DNA from: an uncultured Clostridia bacterium
GTDB lineage: Bacteria; Bacillota; DTU014
DNA: 64,000 nucleotides
Assembly (NCBI GenBank): GCA_900016865.1
Contig: FIZI01000006.1
Location: 212,427 to 276,426 of the forward strand
Reading direction: 5' to 3'
Part shown: positions 1 through 9,238 of the stretch, piece after piece
Layout of the letters: each line of letters begins with the position of its first letter
How positions within the stretch are numbered: position 1 is the first letter of the stretch
The notes under the pieces: model-generated
What the model saw: the letters and a program-made list of their open reading frames with translations, nothing else
The model's database searches: none
Told to the model about the DNA's origin: nothing
Made by a program: the position numbers and the translations under genes

Positions 1-476
1 TTATGGCCGTAGTATACAAGGTCCCGGGACTTATTGCAGATTTCGCACTCGTTGTATATATGCTGATAGTCTATTCAGCGTTTGTCAGTATTGGGGCCAC
101 GTTGTCGTTGTCCGGTATTGCAGGCTTCGTCCTGTCTGTGGGTATGGCTGTAGACGCAAACATCGTAATTTTTGAACGCATAAAGGAAGAGCGGCTGAGC
201 GGAAAGCGACTGCGCAGTGCCATTGATGCAGGGTTTAGGAGGGCTCTGGCAGCAGTCCTAGACGCCAACATAACTACTCTGATAGTAGCGGCCATCCTCT
301 ACTACTTCGGAACCGGCCGTGTCCAGGGATTCGCCTTGACGCTCGGTATTGGTATTTTGGCGAGCCTATTCACTGCCATCACAGTGACGAAGGTGCTCCT
401 CAGCGTGGTTGTTGACATCAACCCGGAGCGCAGTGCCCACTACTTCGGCGGCAGGGAGATGAAACAGAGTGTATGA
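1..476 (+). CDS. secD: Protein translocase subunit SecD, C-terminal part (5' end outside window)
   Basis: SecD and SecF form a membrane complex that uses the proton or sodium gradient to help SecYEG export proteins. Only the last ~157 residues are present; the frame is open at the left window edge. Visible are hydrophobic segments of the C-terminal membrane bundle and the family motif GMAVDANIVIFERIKEE, around residues 49-65 of the visible part. The stop overlaps the secF start by 8 bases, so translation is probably coupled. SecD and SecF are separate genes here, unlike the fused SecDF of Bacillus. Identification is secure from motif and neighbour; nothing can be said about the periplasmic head domain. 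Confidence 0.95.
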   Translation, partial: MAVVYKVPGLIADFALVVYMLIVYSAFVSIGATLSLSGIAGFVLSVGMAVDANIVIFERIKEERLSGKRLRSAIDAGFRRALAAVLDANITTLIVAAILYYFGTGRVQGFALTLGIGILASLFTAITVTKVLLSVVVDINPERSAHYFGGREMKQSV

Positions 477-1356
477 CATTATTTCTAGGCGGAAGCTGTT
501 CTATCTTGTTTCCGGAGCCATCATCTTGGTTGGCTTGATATCCCTGGCGACGAGAGGACTCAACCTAGGCATAGATTTTACCAGTGGTTCACTACTTCAG
601 CTGCAGTTTGACAGGGAGGTCACTGTGGCTGAGATATACGAGGTGCTTTCCTCTGACGAGGTGGAGGCACTTGGAGTAACGAAGTCCTCTGTACGCGTAA
701 GCGGTGACCGTCGCACTGCGATGGTGACTATCAACCCGATTTCCCGTGCTGCTGAGGCGGAGCTGTTGGATGTCATCGCCAACACGATTGGGGCAGTGGA
801 GCTGCTCAGTTCAGACCGGGTAGATCCAATAGTGGGAGGGGAACTTGTCCGCAAGGCAATCATTGCCCTGGCTCTTTCTGCAGTAGGGATTTTGGTGTAT
901 GTGTCGCTTCGTTTTGAGCCTAGGTTTGCGGGTGCCGGGGTAATGGCGTTGATCCACGACGTGCTCGTAGTTCTCACCGTGTTCTCCGTGTTCCAGGTTG
1001 AGGTCAACAGCCCGTTCATAGCCGGCATCTTGACTGTCATCGGATACTCGATCAACGCCACCATCGTGGTGTTTGACAGGATCAGAGAGAACATGGCAAA
1101 GGGACTTACCAACAGCCTCGAGGAACTAGCGAATATTAGCGTCAATCAAACTCTCAAGAGATGCTTATACACGAGTTTAACAACGGCGTTTACTGCAGGG
1201 GCATTGCACTTCCTCGGAGCTGCCTCTATTCGAGACTTGACGCTTTCCTTCTTGATCGGCCTAGTTGCCGGAACATATTCATCAACCTGTGTGGCTGCGG
1301 GTATGTGGCTTGACTTGCGGGAGTGGTCGCAGCGGCGAGCTGTTGCAGCCAGATAG
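469..1356 (+). CDS. secF: Protein translocase subunit SecF
   Basis: Partner of SecD in the export-assisting membrane complex. The 295-residue protein has the usual SecF layout: N-terminal membrane helix followed by the GIDFTSG motif (residues ~34-40), a short periplasmic domain, then five membrane helices with the signature GYSINATIVVFDRIREN. The GTG start at 469 lies inside the end of secD, giving an 8-base overlap typical of coupled genes. Length is normal for the family. A hairpin just downstream may end the transcript before recJ. Identification is secure. Confidence 0.96.
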   Translation: MYDIISRRKLFYLVSGAIILVGLISLATRGLNLGIDFTSGSLLQLQFDREVTVAEIYEVLSSDEVEALGVTKSSVRVSGDRRTAMVTINPISRAAEAELLDVIANTIGAVELLSSDRVDPIVGGELVRKAIIALALSAVGILVYVSLRFEPRFAGAGVMALIHDVLVVLTVFSVFQVEVNSPFIAGILTVIGYSINATIVVFDRIRENMAKGLTNSLEELANISVNQTLKRCLYTSLTTAFTAGALHFLGAASIRDLTLSFLIGLVAGTYSSTCVAAGMWLDLREWSQRRAVAAR

Positions 1357-1382
1357 CAGAGGCGTTAATCCGGGCGTTTGTG

Positions 1383-1409
1383 GACCGTTCGAGCACTGCT
1401 TGAGCGGTC
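1383..1409 (+). terminator. Stem-loop between secF and recJ, possible weak terminator
   Basis: An 11-base-pair stem (1383-1393 with 1399-1409, two G-U pairs) closes a 5-base loop CACTG. It lies 27 bases after the secF stop and about 40 bases before the recJ start. The sequence after it (TATCCTTATC) is only weakly T-rich, so strong intrinsic termination is uncertain; it could also just stabilise the 3' end of the secDF message. Confidence 0.4.
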
Positions 1410-1451
1410 TATCCTTATCAGTTAGGCAATCACCAGTGGGAGTCATGTGTT

Positions 1452-3203
1452 GTGCAAAGTACCGCAGAGTGGATTATCACCGAGACAGATGCATCAAAGG
1501 TTAGGCAGCTTCAGACTGCACTGGGACTGTGCGAGCCGGTGGCTAGAGCGCTTGTCAACCGTGGCGTGAGTACGGAGAAGGAGGCTCGGAGGTTCCTGCA
1601 GCCGGACCTGTCGGATCTTCACGATCCTTATCTGTTTCGCGACATGAAGGCAGCTGTCACTAGAATCGTTAGGGCTATCAAACAAGAAGAGCCAATCGTC
1701 ATTTACGGCGACTATGATGTTGACGGGATTACGGGCACTGCCATCCTTGTAAAGTTCATCCGTAGACTGGGAGGACGAGTGACTTCTTACATCCCTGATC
1801 GGCAAGAAGGCTACGGCCTCAATTGCGGGGCGATTCGCTCCCTGGCTGAGCAAGGCTGCAAACTCGTGGTGACTGTTGACTGCGGGATAAGCTCTCACGA
1901 AGAGATCGCCCTAGGCTACAGTCTTGGAATGGAGTTTGTCATAACAGATCATCACGAACCGCCTCCAGAGCTGCCAAGAGCTGAGGCGATCATCAATCCT
2001 AAGGTCGCAGGGTCGGGCTACCCGTTTTCTGGGCTTGCCGGCGTAGGTGTAGCGTTCAAAGTCATCGAAGCCATTGTAAGGGTTGCGAGCAAGAAGTCAG
2101 ACATATCCTGTTACTTGAACGAGTATCTTGATCTGGCTGCACTGGGGACAGTTGCAGATATGGTTCCGATGGTCGACGAGAACCGGGTCATCGTTCGGAC
2201 TGGCCTGCCCTTGATCGGCGAAGGGCGCAGCCACGGACTTGCCGCGCTCCTTAGGGTTGCGGAAATCGAAGGCAAAGAGGTAAGCGTGCGCGATGCACTC
2301 TTTGGATTGGCGCCTCGGATAAACGCTGCCGGCCGGATGGGCAGCCCATATCTCGCACTCGATCTCTTGTTGTCCACAGACAGACTTGACGCGTGCAGAA
2401 AAGCCCAGGATATGGACAGTCTGAATCAGAGCCGCAGGGGCGTTCAGCAGGAGATACTCGAAGATATCCTCTTGGGTCTACCGTCGCCGGTTGACTACGA
2501 AGAGGGAATCATTGTGGCTGTTGGGGACGATTGGCATCCCGGGGTAGTGGGGCTGGTTGCCTCTAAGATCACAGAGATGTACTATAGACCCGCAGTCGTG
2601 CTTTCCCGTGAGTGCGGACAGGCCCGCGGTTCTGCGAGGAGCATACCTGGGTTTGACATGTATGATGCGCTGTTTAGGTGCAGAGATTTGCTCAGCGAAT
2701 TTGGAGGGCACCAGCAGGCTGCGGGGCTGACGGTCAAGGAAGACAAAATCGATGAGCTAACAGAAAGACTGAAACGCATCGCCAGAGAGACACTTGACCT
2801 CCGGCTGCTGGTTCGCCAGATTCACGTTGACAGCGTGCTGAGGAGCCCCGACCTAAACATGGATCTCGCAAAGCAAGTACAACGGCTTGAACCGTTTGGC
2901 GAGTCGAATCCGCCTCCGCTCTTCTTGGTGCCCAATATTCCTGTGATCGAGTACAGGACCGTGGGAGCCGATTCACGCCATCTCAAACTTACACTCGGTA
3001 CAGCCGACGCACCCGTCGATGTGATCGCGTTTGGCCAAGGCGACCTGGCTATGACTATCCTCAATAACCGCATCGAAACGATTGATGTCGTCGGTGAGGT
3101 TACTGTAAACGAATGGAATGGGCGAGAGCAACTGCAGATAATAGCGTACGACTTCGCTCCTGCCGGGTCGGCAGTTGAGGGTGATTCACATACAGATCAG
3201 TAG
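1452..3203 (+). CDS. recJ: Single-stranded-DNA-specific exonuclease RecJ
   Basis: RecJ degrades single-stranded DNA 5' to 3' in recombination and mismatch/base-excision repair. The 583-residue protein carries the DHH-family motifs: GDYDVDG at residues 86-92, the VDCG aspartate near 143, the DHH triplet at 166-168, and a DHHA1 half with the GRMG motif and the late FGGHQQAAG loop. Length is close to typical RecJ. The GTG start at 1452 gives an N-terminus that aligns with the family. In many Firmicutes apt lies between recJ and relA; here relA starts inside the recJ end instead. Confidence 0.95.
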   Translation: MQSTAEWIITETDASKVRQLQTALGLCEPVARALVNRGVSTEKEARRFLQPDLSDLHDPYLFRDMKAAVTRIVRAIKQEEPIVIYGDYDVDGITGTAILVKFIRRLGGRVTSYIPDRQEGYGLNCGAIRSLAEQGCKLVVTVDCGISSHEEIALGYSLGMEFVITDHHEPPPELPRAEAIINPKVAGSGYPFSGLAGVGVAFKVIEAIVRVASKKSDISCYLNEYLDLAALGTVADMVPMVDENRVIVRTGLPLIGEGRSHGLAALLRVAEIEGKEVSVRDALFGLAPRINAAGRMGSPYLALDLLLSTDRLDACRKAQDMDSLNQSRRGVQQEILEDILLGLPSPVDYEEGIIVAVGDDWHPGVVGLVASKITEMYYRPAVVLSRECGQARGSARSIPGFDMYDALFRCRDLLSEFGGHQQAAGLTVKEDKIDELTERLKRIARETLDLRLLVRQIHVDSVLRSPDLNMDLAKQVQRLEPFGESNPPPLFLVPNIPVIEYRTVGADSRHLKLTLGTADAPVDVIAFGQGDLAMTILNNRIETIDVVGEVTVNEWNGREQLQIIAYDFAPAGSAVEGDSHTDQ

Positions 3204-5343
3204 TTTAGTGAAGAAGGCAAGAAGATACCTTCCGCCTGACCAAGTCCGGCGCATTGAGGATGCGTGCGAGTTCGCAGTCGCAGCCCACGAGGGCCAGCTT
3301 CGCGACTCGGGTGAGGAGTATATCCAGCACCCGATTGCAGTAGCTGACATTCTCTTGGAGCTCGAAATGGATGCGACCACGGTAGTTGCCGGCCTTCTTC
3401 ATGATGTACTCGAAGATACTGATACTACTCGAGAAGAACTTGCAAGCAGGTTCGGCGATAGCGTTGCGGTGCTGGTCGACGGGGTCACGAAACTGACGAA
3501 GCTGGCTTTCCTCACAAGGCGCGAGCAACAGATCGAAAACTTGAGAAAGATGTTCCTCGCTATGGCCCGCGACGTCAGAGTCATTATCATCAAACTCGCA
3601 GACCGTCTGCACAACATGCGAACTCTTAGGCACCTGCCGGTCGATCGCCAGAGACGGGTTGCCGAGGAGACTTTGGAGATATTTGCTCCACTTGCCAACC
3701 GATTGGGTATATGGAGGATCAAGTGGGAGCTGGAGGACCTATGCTTGCGCTATCTGCAGCCGCAAGAGTATTACAAGCTGGTTGAAATGGTGGCCAAGAA
3801 GCGCAGCGAGCGTGAAGGCTTTATTGACGAGCTCAAGCGGGTACTGTCTGCGGAATTGGATAGAGCTGGAATAAGCCACGAAGTGCAGGGGCGTCCAAAG
3901 CACTTCTACAGCATCTATCAAAAGATGAAACGGCAGGGCAAGTCCTTTGAAGAGGTCTATGACCTATTGGCAGTCAGAGTGATCGTGCCGGAGGTAAAGG
4001 ACTGTTACGAGGCATTGGGTGTTGTTCACACTTTATGGAAGCCTGTGCCCGGCCGTTTTAAGGATTACATCGCCATGCCCAAGTCCAATATGTATCAATC
4101 GCTCCACACGACTGTGATCGGGCCCCTTGGAGAACCGTTTGAGCTGCAGATTCGCACGAGGGAGATGCACCGAATAGCCGAATACGGAATCGCTGCTCAC
4201 TGGCAATACAAGGAATCTGGTGATAGCACCGTCAATCCCGATGAGAGGATCTCTTGGCTGAGACAGCTCCTCGAGTGGCAAAGAGAGACACATGACGCTC
4301 AGGAGTACATGGACAACCTGCGGATCGACCTCTTCGACGATGAGGTCTTCGTGTTTACTCCCAAAGGGGATGTGAAAAACCTGCCTAAAGGGTCTACTCC
4401 TGTAGACTTCGCGTACGCGGTCCACAGTGAAGTTGGCCACAAGTGCACTGGCGCCAAGGTCAACGGCAGGATCGTGCCTCTCGACTACAAGCTAAAGAAC
4501 GGGGATATTGTAGAGATACTGACCAGCAAGACCATTGGCGGCCCAAGCCGTGACTGGCTCGCGTTTGTAAAGACCTCCAAAGCCCGAAACCGTATCAGGC
4601 AGTGGGTCAAAGAGGAACAGAAAGAGGAGAGCATACTGAAAGGCCGCGAGCTCCTTGAGCGTGAACTGCGCAAGCGCGGGTTAGAGGTCCATGAGTTTTT
4701 GCGGGATGAGAAGCTTAAGGAGGCAGCAGAGCGGTTTGGATTCGTCGAACCGGTTGACTTGCTTGCATCAATCGGATATGGGAAGCTTTCGGCACAGCAG
4801 GTCATAACAAAGCTGGTGCCCCCTGAGGCTGAAGAGCCTGCTCCTGCTGCACAGCAGCCTCTCGTTTCCGGCGAGAGTTACAGGGCGCGCAGAGCTGAGG
4901 GAATCCTGGTCAAGGGAGTGACCAACCTGGCGGTCCGCCTGTCCAGGTGCTGCAACCCTGTGCCGGGCGATGAGATCGTCGGTTATATCACCAGAGGCCG
5001 CGGCGTTTCAATACACAGGCGGGATTGCCCAAATGTCGGATTTTTGTCCGAGGAGCCGGAGCGCGCGATTGAGGTTGAGTGGGATTTCACAAGAACCAAC
5101 AGCGCCTATCCGGTCGAACTCCAGATCGAGGCAGTAGACAAGCCGGCCTTGCTCACCGACATCTTGATAGCGATTTCAAACGCCAAGACGACAGTTACCG
5201 CAGTCAATGCGAGGACCCAGAAAAGCGGATCTGCGTTCATTGATATTGTGGTGAATATTCGAGACGTTGATCACATGCGTGAAGTCATCAGGCGAATTAA
5301 CCAGGTTGAGGGTATAGTCGGAGTCCGGAGGGCTGTCCCGTAA
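3175..5343 (+). CDS. relA: Bifunctional (p)ppGpp synthetase/hydrolase RelA/SpoT (Rel)
   Basis: Makes and degrades the stringent-response alarmone (p)ppGpp. The 722-residue protein has all domains in order: HD hydrolase (LLHDVLEDTD, then KLADRLHNMRTL), the synthetase domain with GRFKDYIAMPK and QIRTREMH, TGS (VFVFTPKGD...), a linker, and a C-terminal ACT domain. An intact HD motif and the RFKD form of the synthetase loop (RelA-only enzymes carry ExDD) both indicate a bifunctional Rel. The start is unsure: the TTG at 3175 overlaps recJ by 29 bases, and GTG at 3181 or 3208 are alternatives; none has a clear Shine-Dalgarno. Translation is probably coupled to recJ. Confidence 0.96.
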   Translation: MRVIHIQISSLVKKARRYLPPDQVRRIEDACEFAVAAHEGQLRDSGEEYIQHPIAVADILLELEMDATTVVAGLLHDVLEDTDTTREELASRFGDSVAVLVDGVTKLTKLAFLTRREQQIENLRKMFLAMARDVRVIIIKLADRLHNMRTLRHLPVDRQRRVAEETLEIFAPLANRLGIWRIKWELEDLCLRYLQPQEYYKLVEMVAKKRSEREGFIDELKRVLSAELDRAGISHEVQGRPKHFYSIYQKMKRQGKSFEEVYDLLAVRVIVPEVKDCYEALGVVHTLWKPVPGRFKDYIAMPKSNMYQSLHTTVIGPLGEPFELQIRTREMHRIAEYGIAAHWQYKESGDSTVNPDERISWLRQLLEWQRETHDAQEYMDNLRIDLFDDEVFVFTPKGDVKNLPKGSTPVDFAYAVHSEVGHKCTGAKVNGRIVPLDYKLKNGDIVEILTSKTIGGPSRDWLAFVKTSKARNRIRQWVKEEQKEESILKGRELLERELRKRGLEVHEFLRDEKLKEAAERFGFVEPVDLLASIGYGKLSAQQVITKLVPPEAEEPAPAAQQPLVSGESYRARRAEGILVKGVTNLAVRLSRCCNPVPGDEIVGYITRGRGVSIHRRDCPNVGFLSEEPERAIEVEWDFTRTNSAYPVELQIEAVDKPALLTDILIAISNAKTTVTAVNARTQKSGSAFIDIVVNIRDVDHMREVIRRINQVEGIVGVRRAVP

Positions 5344-5391
5344 CAGCCCGTCATCGCGGTCTCTGCGGCCTTCATGAGGGGGTCTAAATAC

Positions 5392-5841
5392 ATGAGAGCA
5401 ATCGTGCAGCGTGTGTCGGAGGCCCGCGTCGAGGTCGACCGCCAGGTCGTCGGCAGCATTGGGCGCGGGTTTCTTGTGCTCCTCGGAGTCGGCCAAGGCG
5501 ATTCCGAGGAGGATCTACAGTATATGGTCGATAAAATCCTAAACCTCAGGGTCTTTGAAGACGACGAGGGAAAGATGAATCTATCGCTTCTTGATGTAGA
5601 AGGCGAGATGTTGGTCGTGTCCCAGTTCACCCTATACGGTGACTGCAGAAAGGGCAGGCGACCGAGCTTCAGCCGTGCAGCGGGCCCTGAGTTGGCTGAG
5701 CCGATGTACAACAGATTCGTCAGCGAGGTCGCAAGGCGTGGAGTGCGCGTGGAAAAGGGCGTATTCGGTGCAATGATGTCTGTGTTCCTCTGCAACGACG
5801 GGCCGGTTACGTTGATGATCGACAGCGAGCGCTCGTTTTGA
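5392..5841 (+). CDS. dtd: D-aminoacyl-tRNA deacylase
   Basis: Removes D-amino acids (and glycine mischarged on tRNA-Ala) from tRNA, protecting translation. The 149-residue protein is full length for the family and shows both active-site motifs: SQFTLYGDC and, near the C-terminus, the GPVT cis-proline motif in NDGPVT. The ATG at 5392 is preferred over an in-frame ATG at 5374, because GAGGGGG at 5376-5382 is well placed for 5392 and the protein then starts with the family's MRAIVQRV. It sits directly after relA, the usual Firmicutes arrangement. Confidence 0.96.
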   Translation: MRAIVQRVSEARVEVDRQVVGSIGRGFLVLLGVGQGDSEEDLQYMVDKILNLRVFEDDEGKMNLSLLDVEGEMLVVSQFTLYGDCRKGRRPSFSRAAGPELAEPMYNRFVSEVARRGVRVEKGVFGAMMSVFLCNDGPVTLMIDSERSF

Positions 5842-5870
5842 GCTATCGCAGTCTTTTGGGGGAGTGACTC

Positions 5871-6491
5871 ATGATTATCGAGCGCGTGAGTGTCGGCGAG
5901 CTCGAGGCCAACTGCTATATTGTCGCGTGTAAGTCTACTCGCAAGGCCATCGTCATCGATCCCGGTGACGAAGGGCCTAAAATCGCCGACTATATTGATG
6001 CAAATGGTTACCACTTGGAGGCCTTGGTTGCAACGCACGGCCATTTCGACCATATCGGTGCATGTGCATATCTAAAGGAGCAGTTTCAGGCACAGATGGC
6101 GATTCATGCCCTTGATGCAGGTATGCTCGTTGATCCCATGAAAAACCTGTCTGGGATGTTTCCCGGGCTCGAACGGGTCGTAGCCCCACCTGCGGATGTG
6201 ATCTTGGATTCGGATGACACTGTGACTGCAGGTAGGCTGTCGTTGAGCGTAGTGCATACGCCGGGCCACACACCGGGCAGCATCTGCTTGGTTGGACCGG
6301 GGGTCCTGTTCTCTGGCGATACGCTCTTTCGCAACGGCGTTGGAAGGACGGATTTTCCGGGGGGCGATCCAGACATGTTGAGTGAGTCGTTGAGCCGTCT
6401 CGTATTCGCCCTGGACGATGACGTTCGCATCTACCCTGGACATGGCCCGGACACGACTGTAGGCCGAGAGCGAACCCGCGGTTTAGTGTGA
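5871..6491 (+). CDS. Metallo-beta-lactamase-fold hydrolase, glyoxalase-II-like
   Basis: A 206-residue stand-alone MBL-fold enzyme. The metal-binding motif THGHFDH lies at about residues 56-62, followed by HTPGHTPGS, the FSGDTLF aspartate, the GRTDFPGGD loop typical of glyoxalase-II-like YcbL proteins, and the final IYPGHGP histidine. Such proteins hydrolyse thioesters such as S-lactoylglutathione or related compounds, but the substrate here cannot be read from sequence. GGGGGAG at 5858-5864 supports the ATG at 5871. It follows dtd by 29 bases and precedes a strong promoter, so it probably ends the relA-dtd transcript. Confidence 0.9.
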   Translation: MIIERVSVGELEANCYIVACKSTRKAIVIDPGDEGPKIADYIDANGYHLEALVATHGHFDHIGACAYLKEQFQAQMAIHALDAGMLVDPMKNLSGMFPGLERVVAPPADVILDSDDTVTAGRLSLSVVHTPGHTPGSICLVGPGVLFSGDTLFRNGVGRTDFPGGDPDMLSESLSRLVFALDDDVRIYPGHGPDTTVGRERTRGLV

Positions 6492-6502
6492 ATTTGAGTT
6501 CG

Positions 6503-6531
6503 TTGACAGCCTTGGGGAAGTCCTATACAAT
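6503..6531 (+). promoter_or_regulatory. Sigma-A-type promoter for the SurA-like/TPR gene
   Basis: TTGACA (6503-6508), a 17-base spacer, then TACAAT (6526-6531). This is close to the vegetative consensus at ideal spacing. The start site would lie near 6538, giving an ~85-base leader to the Shine-Dalgarno AAGGAGG at 6608-6614 and the gene at 6623. Confidence 0.8.
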
Positions 6532-6622
6532 AGCGTTGCATGCTCGGGTTTATCTCCGGTTTTGACTGCCTTGAGTCTGTTGTTTTGGCTGTCCTGGGCC
6601 TATTGTTAAGGAGGTTGGCTTG

Positions 6623-7855
6623 ATGTTCATCCGCAAGACAAGTGACCGCTTCAAGAAAGCGGTAGTCTGGATTGTGGCAGCAGCGTTTGTGCTGTCTACT
6701 GGTATCATAGGTATCTACGCACTAGTCGATCGTCGATCCGGAGGCGTTCCCTCGGCTATGGCTTCGGATATAGCCAGTGTAAATGGCCGAGGTATAGACT
6801 ATTGGTCTTTTATTGAGAACTTCTACGCCGTTTACCAGCAATATCCGTACTTCAGCCCGGGTGAGTCGCAGTACTGGTTGAGGTCCTATGTTCTGGATCA
6901 GATGATAGCGCGGGAGCTTCTAAGAGCTGAAGCTGAGAGGTCCTCCATCAAGGTGGACGAGGCAGTAGTGAATGAGACGATAGATGGGTACAAAGCCTTG
7001 TTTTCAGACTCTGATGAGTTCCGCGATTATTTGATGAGCAGAGGCATGACCGAAGCGGACCTTCGCAGGTCTGTACGTTCGAGTTTGATGATTGAGGCAT
7101 ATGTGGAGAAGCTGCAGGAGCAAGCGGTGGTGACCGAAGAGGAGATCAATGCAGAGTTTGAGGCTCGCTTGACCGAAGATGAGGACCTCGTCTTTGACGA
7201 CGTGAAAGACACTATCGAAGGTGAGCTGCTCGCGAAGAAAAGGGACGAGTTGCTGATCGCTCATATTGAGGAGCTGAGAGCGGCCGCCAAGGTTGAGATC
7301 TTCGACCCTGTCATCAACGCTATCAACGCCGCCGAATCTGGTGACTTCGAGACTGCAGCGAAGTACTACAACGAAGCTGTAGAAGCCGGAAGCAGCGACC
7401 CGTATCTGCATCTCGCTTTGGCCCGTGTGCTCGAGAAACTCGAGGATATGGATGGCGCGCTTGCTGCCTATGAGAAAGCTGCCGAGGTCGATGGCGGTGT
7501 GACGGCTGAGGTCCATCTGCAGCTAGGATTGGCTTACAACGAGAGAGGAATGACAGATCTGGCCGTTGAGGCATTCCGAAAGGCCAGTGAGATTGACGGC
7601 GAGACAGACCCATATCTGCACAGCATTCTCGAGAGTGAGTTCGAGGGGCTAGGCCTAACAGAGGACGCCGAAAGAGAGCGGCAGATCATCGACAAGATCT
7701 CTGAAGAGACTGCGAAGATGTATGAGGAATGGCTGAAGCAGCTCGAAGAGGCTCAGCAGACAGCTGAGTCGGACGATTCATCAGAAGACGCAGAGGAAAC
7801 TGCCGAGCAGAGTGGGGAGCCGTCTTCTGGCAGTGAGCAATCAGAAGAGCAGTAG
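6623..7855 (+). CDS. SurA-N-like exported chaperone without PPIase domain, with TPR repeats
   Basis: A 410-residue protein with an N-terminal membrane helix (about residues 14-34) that would anchor or export it. Residues ~50-180 resemble the SurA/PrsA/SurA_N chaperone region (IASVNGRGIDYWSFIENF, then helices with VTEEEINAEFE). The parvulin PPIase domain that normally follows is absent; instead residues ~220-345 form TPR-like repeats (FETAAKYYNEAVEAG, MDGALAAYEKAAEVD, TDLAVEAFRKASEID). A highly acidic Glu/Ser tail ends the protein. It may be a periplasmic holdase or assembly factor for outer-membrane or secreted proteins; this is inference. ATG 6623 is preferred to TTG 6620 for its 8-base spacing to the Shine-Dalgarno. 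Confidence 0.7.
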   Translation: MFIRKTSDRFKKAVVWIVAAAFVLSTGIIGIYALVDRRSGGVPSAMASDIASVNGRGIDYWSFIENFYAVYQQYPYFSPGESQYWLRSYVLDQMIARELLRAEAERSSIKVDEAVVNETIDGYKALFSDSDEFRDYLMSRGMTEADLRRSVRSSLMIEAYVEKLQEQAVVTEEEINAEFEARLTEDEDLVFDDVKDTIEGELLAKKRDELLIAHIEELRAAAKVEIFDPVINAINAAESGDFETAAKYYNEAVEAGSSDPYLHLALARVLEKLEDMDGALAAYEKAAEVDGGVTAEVHLQLGLAYNERGMTDLAVEAFRKASEIDGETDPYLHSILESEFEGLGLTEDAERERQIIDKISEETAKMYEEWLKQLEEAQQTAESDDSSEDAEETAEQSGEPSSGSEQSEEQ

Positions 7856-7897
7856 GGCCTTGGAGAGGCAGGTACTGTTTCGTCGGAGGATTGATCG

Positions 7898-9175
7898 ATG
7901 AGATACTCGGCACCTAGGGGCACGCGTGATATTCTGCCTGGAGAGATCGAGAAATGGCAGCACGTTGAAGGCCGTATTCACCGAATCTGCGAACTCTACG
8001 GATACAAGGAAATCCGGACTCCGATGTTCGAACAGACTGAGCTGTTTGTCCGTGGAATCGGAGAAGTTACAGATATTGTTGAAAAGGAAATGTACACCTT
8101 TGCAGACAAGGCCAATCGCAGTATGACGCTGCGGCCTGAGGGCACCGCTCCTGTTGCGCGGGCGTTTATCGAGCACAAGCTCTATGCAGAGGCTCAGCCC
8201 GTGAAGCTCTACTATATCGGGCCGATGTTTCGCTACGAGCGGCCGCAAGCCGGGCGGTACAGGCAGTTCAGCCAGTTCGGCGTTGAGGCTTTTGGCAGCA
8301 TGGATCCGATGCTTGATGCTGAAATCATTAGCCTTGCGCATGACTTCTACGTGAGCTTAGGCCTCGATCAGATCAAGGCGAGAATCAACACGATCGGGTG
8401 CCCCGAGTGCCGGCCACGCTACCAAGGGCACATCAAGCAGGTACTGTCCGGGAGGCTGGACCAGCTGTGCAGGAATTGCCAGCAGCGGTATGAACGCAAC
8501 CCTATGAGGATCCTGGACTGCAAGAATGAGCGCTGCAGCGGGATCGCATCTGAAGTAGGTTCAATAGATCCGTTTCTTTGCGACGAATGCTCAGAGCATT
8601 TCGAGGCTGTAAAGACGTCTTTGGACGAGTTGTCTATACCGTATGTGATCGATCCTGCAATAGTGAGGGGCTTTGACTACTACACCAAGACAGTGTTTGA
8701 GTTCGTAGCCGAGGGTATTGGTGCGCAGGACGCGATTGGGGGCGGCGGCCGTTACGACGGCCTCATTGAGTCTTGCGGGGGCCCTGCGACGCCGGGCGTG
8801 GGGTTTGCTGCTGGACTGGACCGCCTGCTCTTGGCTATGGAGGCCAACGGAATCGAGCCAGCTGTCTCAAACAGGCTGGGGTGCTTTGTAGTAGCACCGG
8901 ATAAGGGCTCGAGGATAAGGTCCGCCTGTTTGGTCTCGTCACTCAGAAGGCTGGGCGTGTCTGCAGATATGGACTATGTTGGCCGCAGTATGAGCAGGCA
9001 ACTGAAGCATGCAAGCAGGCTTGATGCTCGGTGCGTAGCCATTTTGGGCGAGGACGAGCTGGCTAGAGGTGTGACTCAGGTAAGGGACATGGATCGCGGC
9101 GAGCAGTGGGAGGTGCCGCTTTCTGAGGCGGCAAGTCGCATCGCAGACTTCGTGCGCTCTGTGTCCGGCGAGTAG
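7898..9175 (+). CDS. hisS: Histidyl-tRNA synthetase
   Basis: Class II synthetase that charges tRNA-His. The 425-residue protein is full length and has motif 2 (MFRYERPQAGRYRQF), the histidine-binding motif GFDYYTKTVFEF, motif 3 (GVGFAAGLDR) and a C-terminal anticodon-binding domain. An insertion with paired cysteines (GCPECRP, CRNCQQR, CDECSEHF), residues ~165-235, is of the kind seen in many Firmicutes HisRS. ATG 7898 follows GGAGGA at 7885-7890. aspS, which normally follows hisS in Bacillus, is missing; the candidate 6S RNA and tcdA come next. Confidence 0.97.
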   Translation: MRYSAPRGTRDILPGEIEKWQHVEGRIHRICELYGYKEIRTPMFEQTELFVRGIGEVTDIVEKEMYTFADKANRSMTLRPEGTAPVARAFIEHKLYAEAQPVKLYYIGPMFRYERPQAGRYRQFSQFGVEAFGSMDPMLDAEIISLAHDFYVSLGLDQIKARINTIGCPECRPRYQGHIKQVLSGRLDQLCRNCQQRYERNPMRILDCKNERCSGIASEVGSIDPFLCDECSEHFEAVKTSLDELSIPYVIDPAIVRGFDYYTKTVFEFVAEGIGAQDAIGGGGRYDGLIESCGGPATPGVGFAAGLDRLLLAMEANGIEPAVSNRLGCFVVAPDKGSRIRSACLVSSLRRLGVSADMDYVGRSMSRQLKHASRLDARCVAILGEDELARGVTQVRDMDRGEQWEVPLSEAASRIADFVRSVSGE

Positions 9176-9205
9176 GTTGATGGCTCCATGGATTTTAATG
9201 GATGC

Positions 9206-9234
9206 TTGATCGGATCAGAGTAGTGTGCTATAAT
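9206..9234 (+). promoter_or_regulatory. Sigma-A-type promoter for the candidate 6S RNA / tcdA leader
   Basis: TTGATC (9206-9211), 17-base spacer, TATAAT (9229-9234, perfect -10). It lies 30 bases after the hisS stop. The predicted start near 9241 coincides with the 5' edge of the long folded RNA described next, which supports a transcript beginning there. Confidence 0.75.
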
Positions 9235-9238
9235 GAAC

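Noticed and set aside
597..1145. 182-codon open frame on the minus strand
   Set aside because: It lies opposite secF, whose motifs are complete; the reverse product is Ser/Thr-rich with no recognisable domain.
5271..6053. 260-codon open frame on the minus strand
   Set aside because: It runs opposite relA's end, dtd and the MBL gene, all well supported on the + strand.
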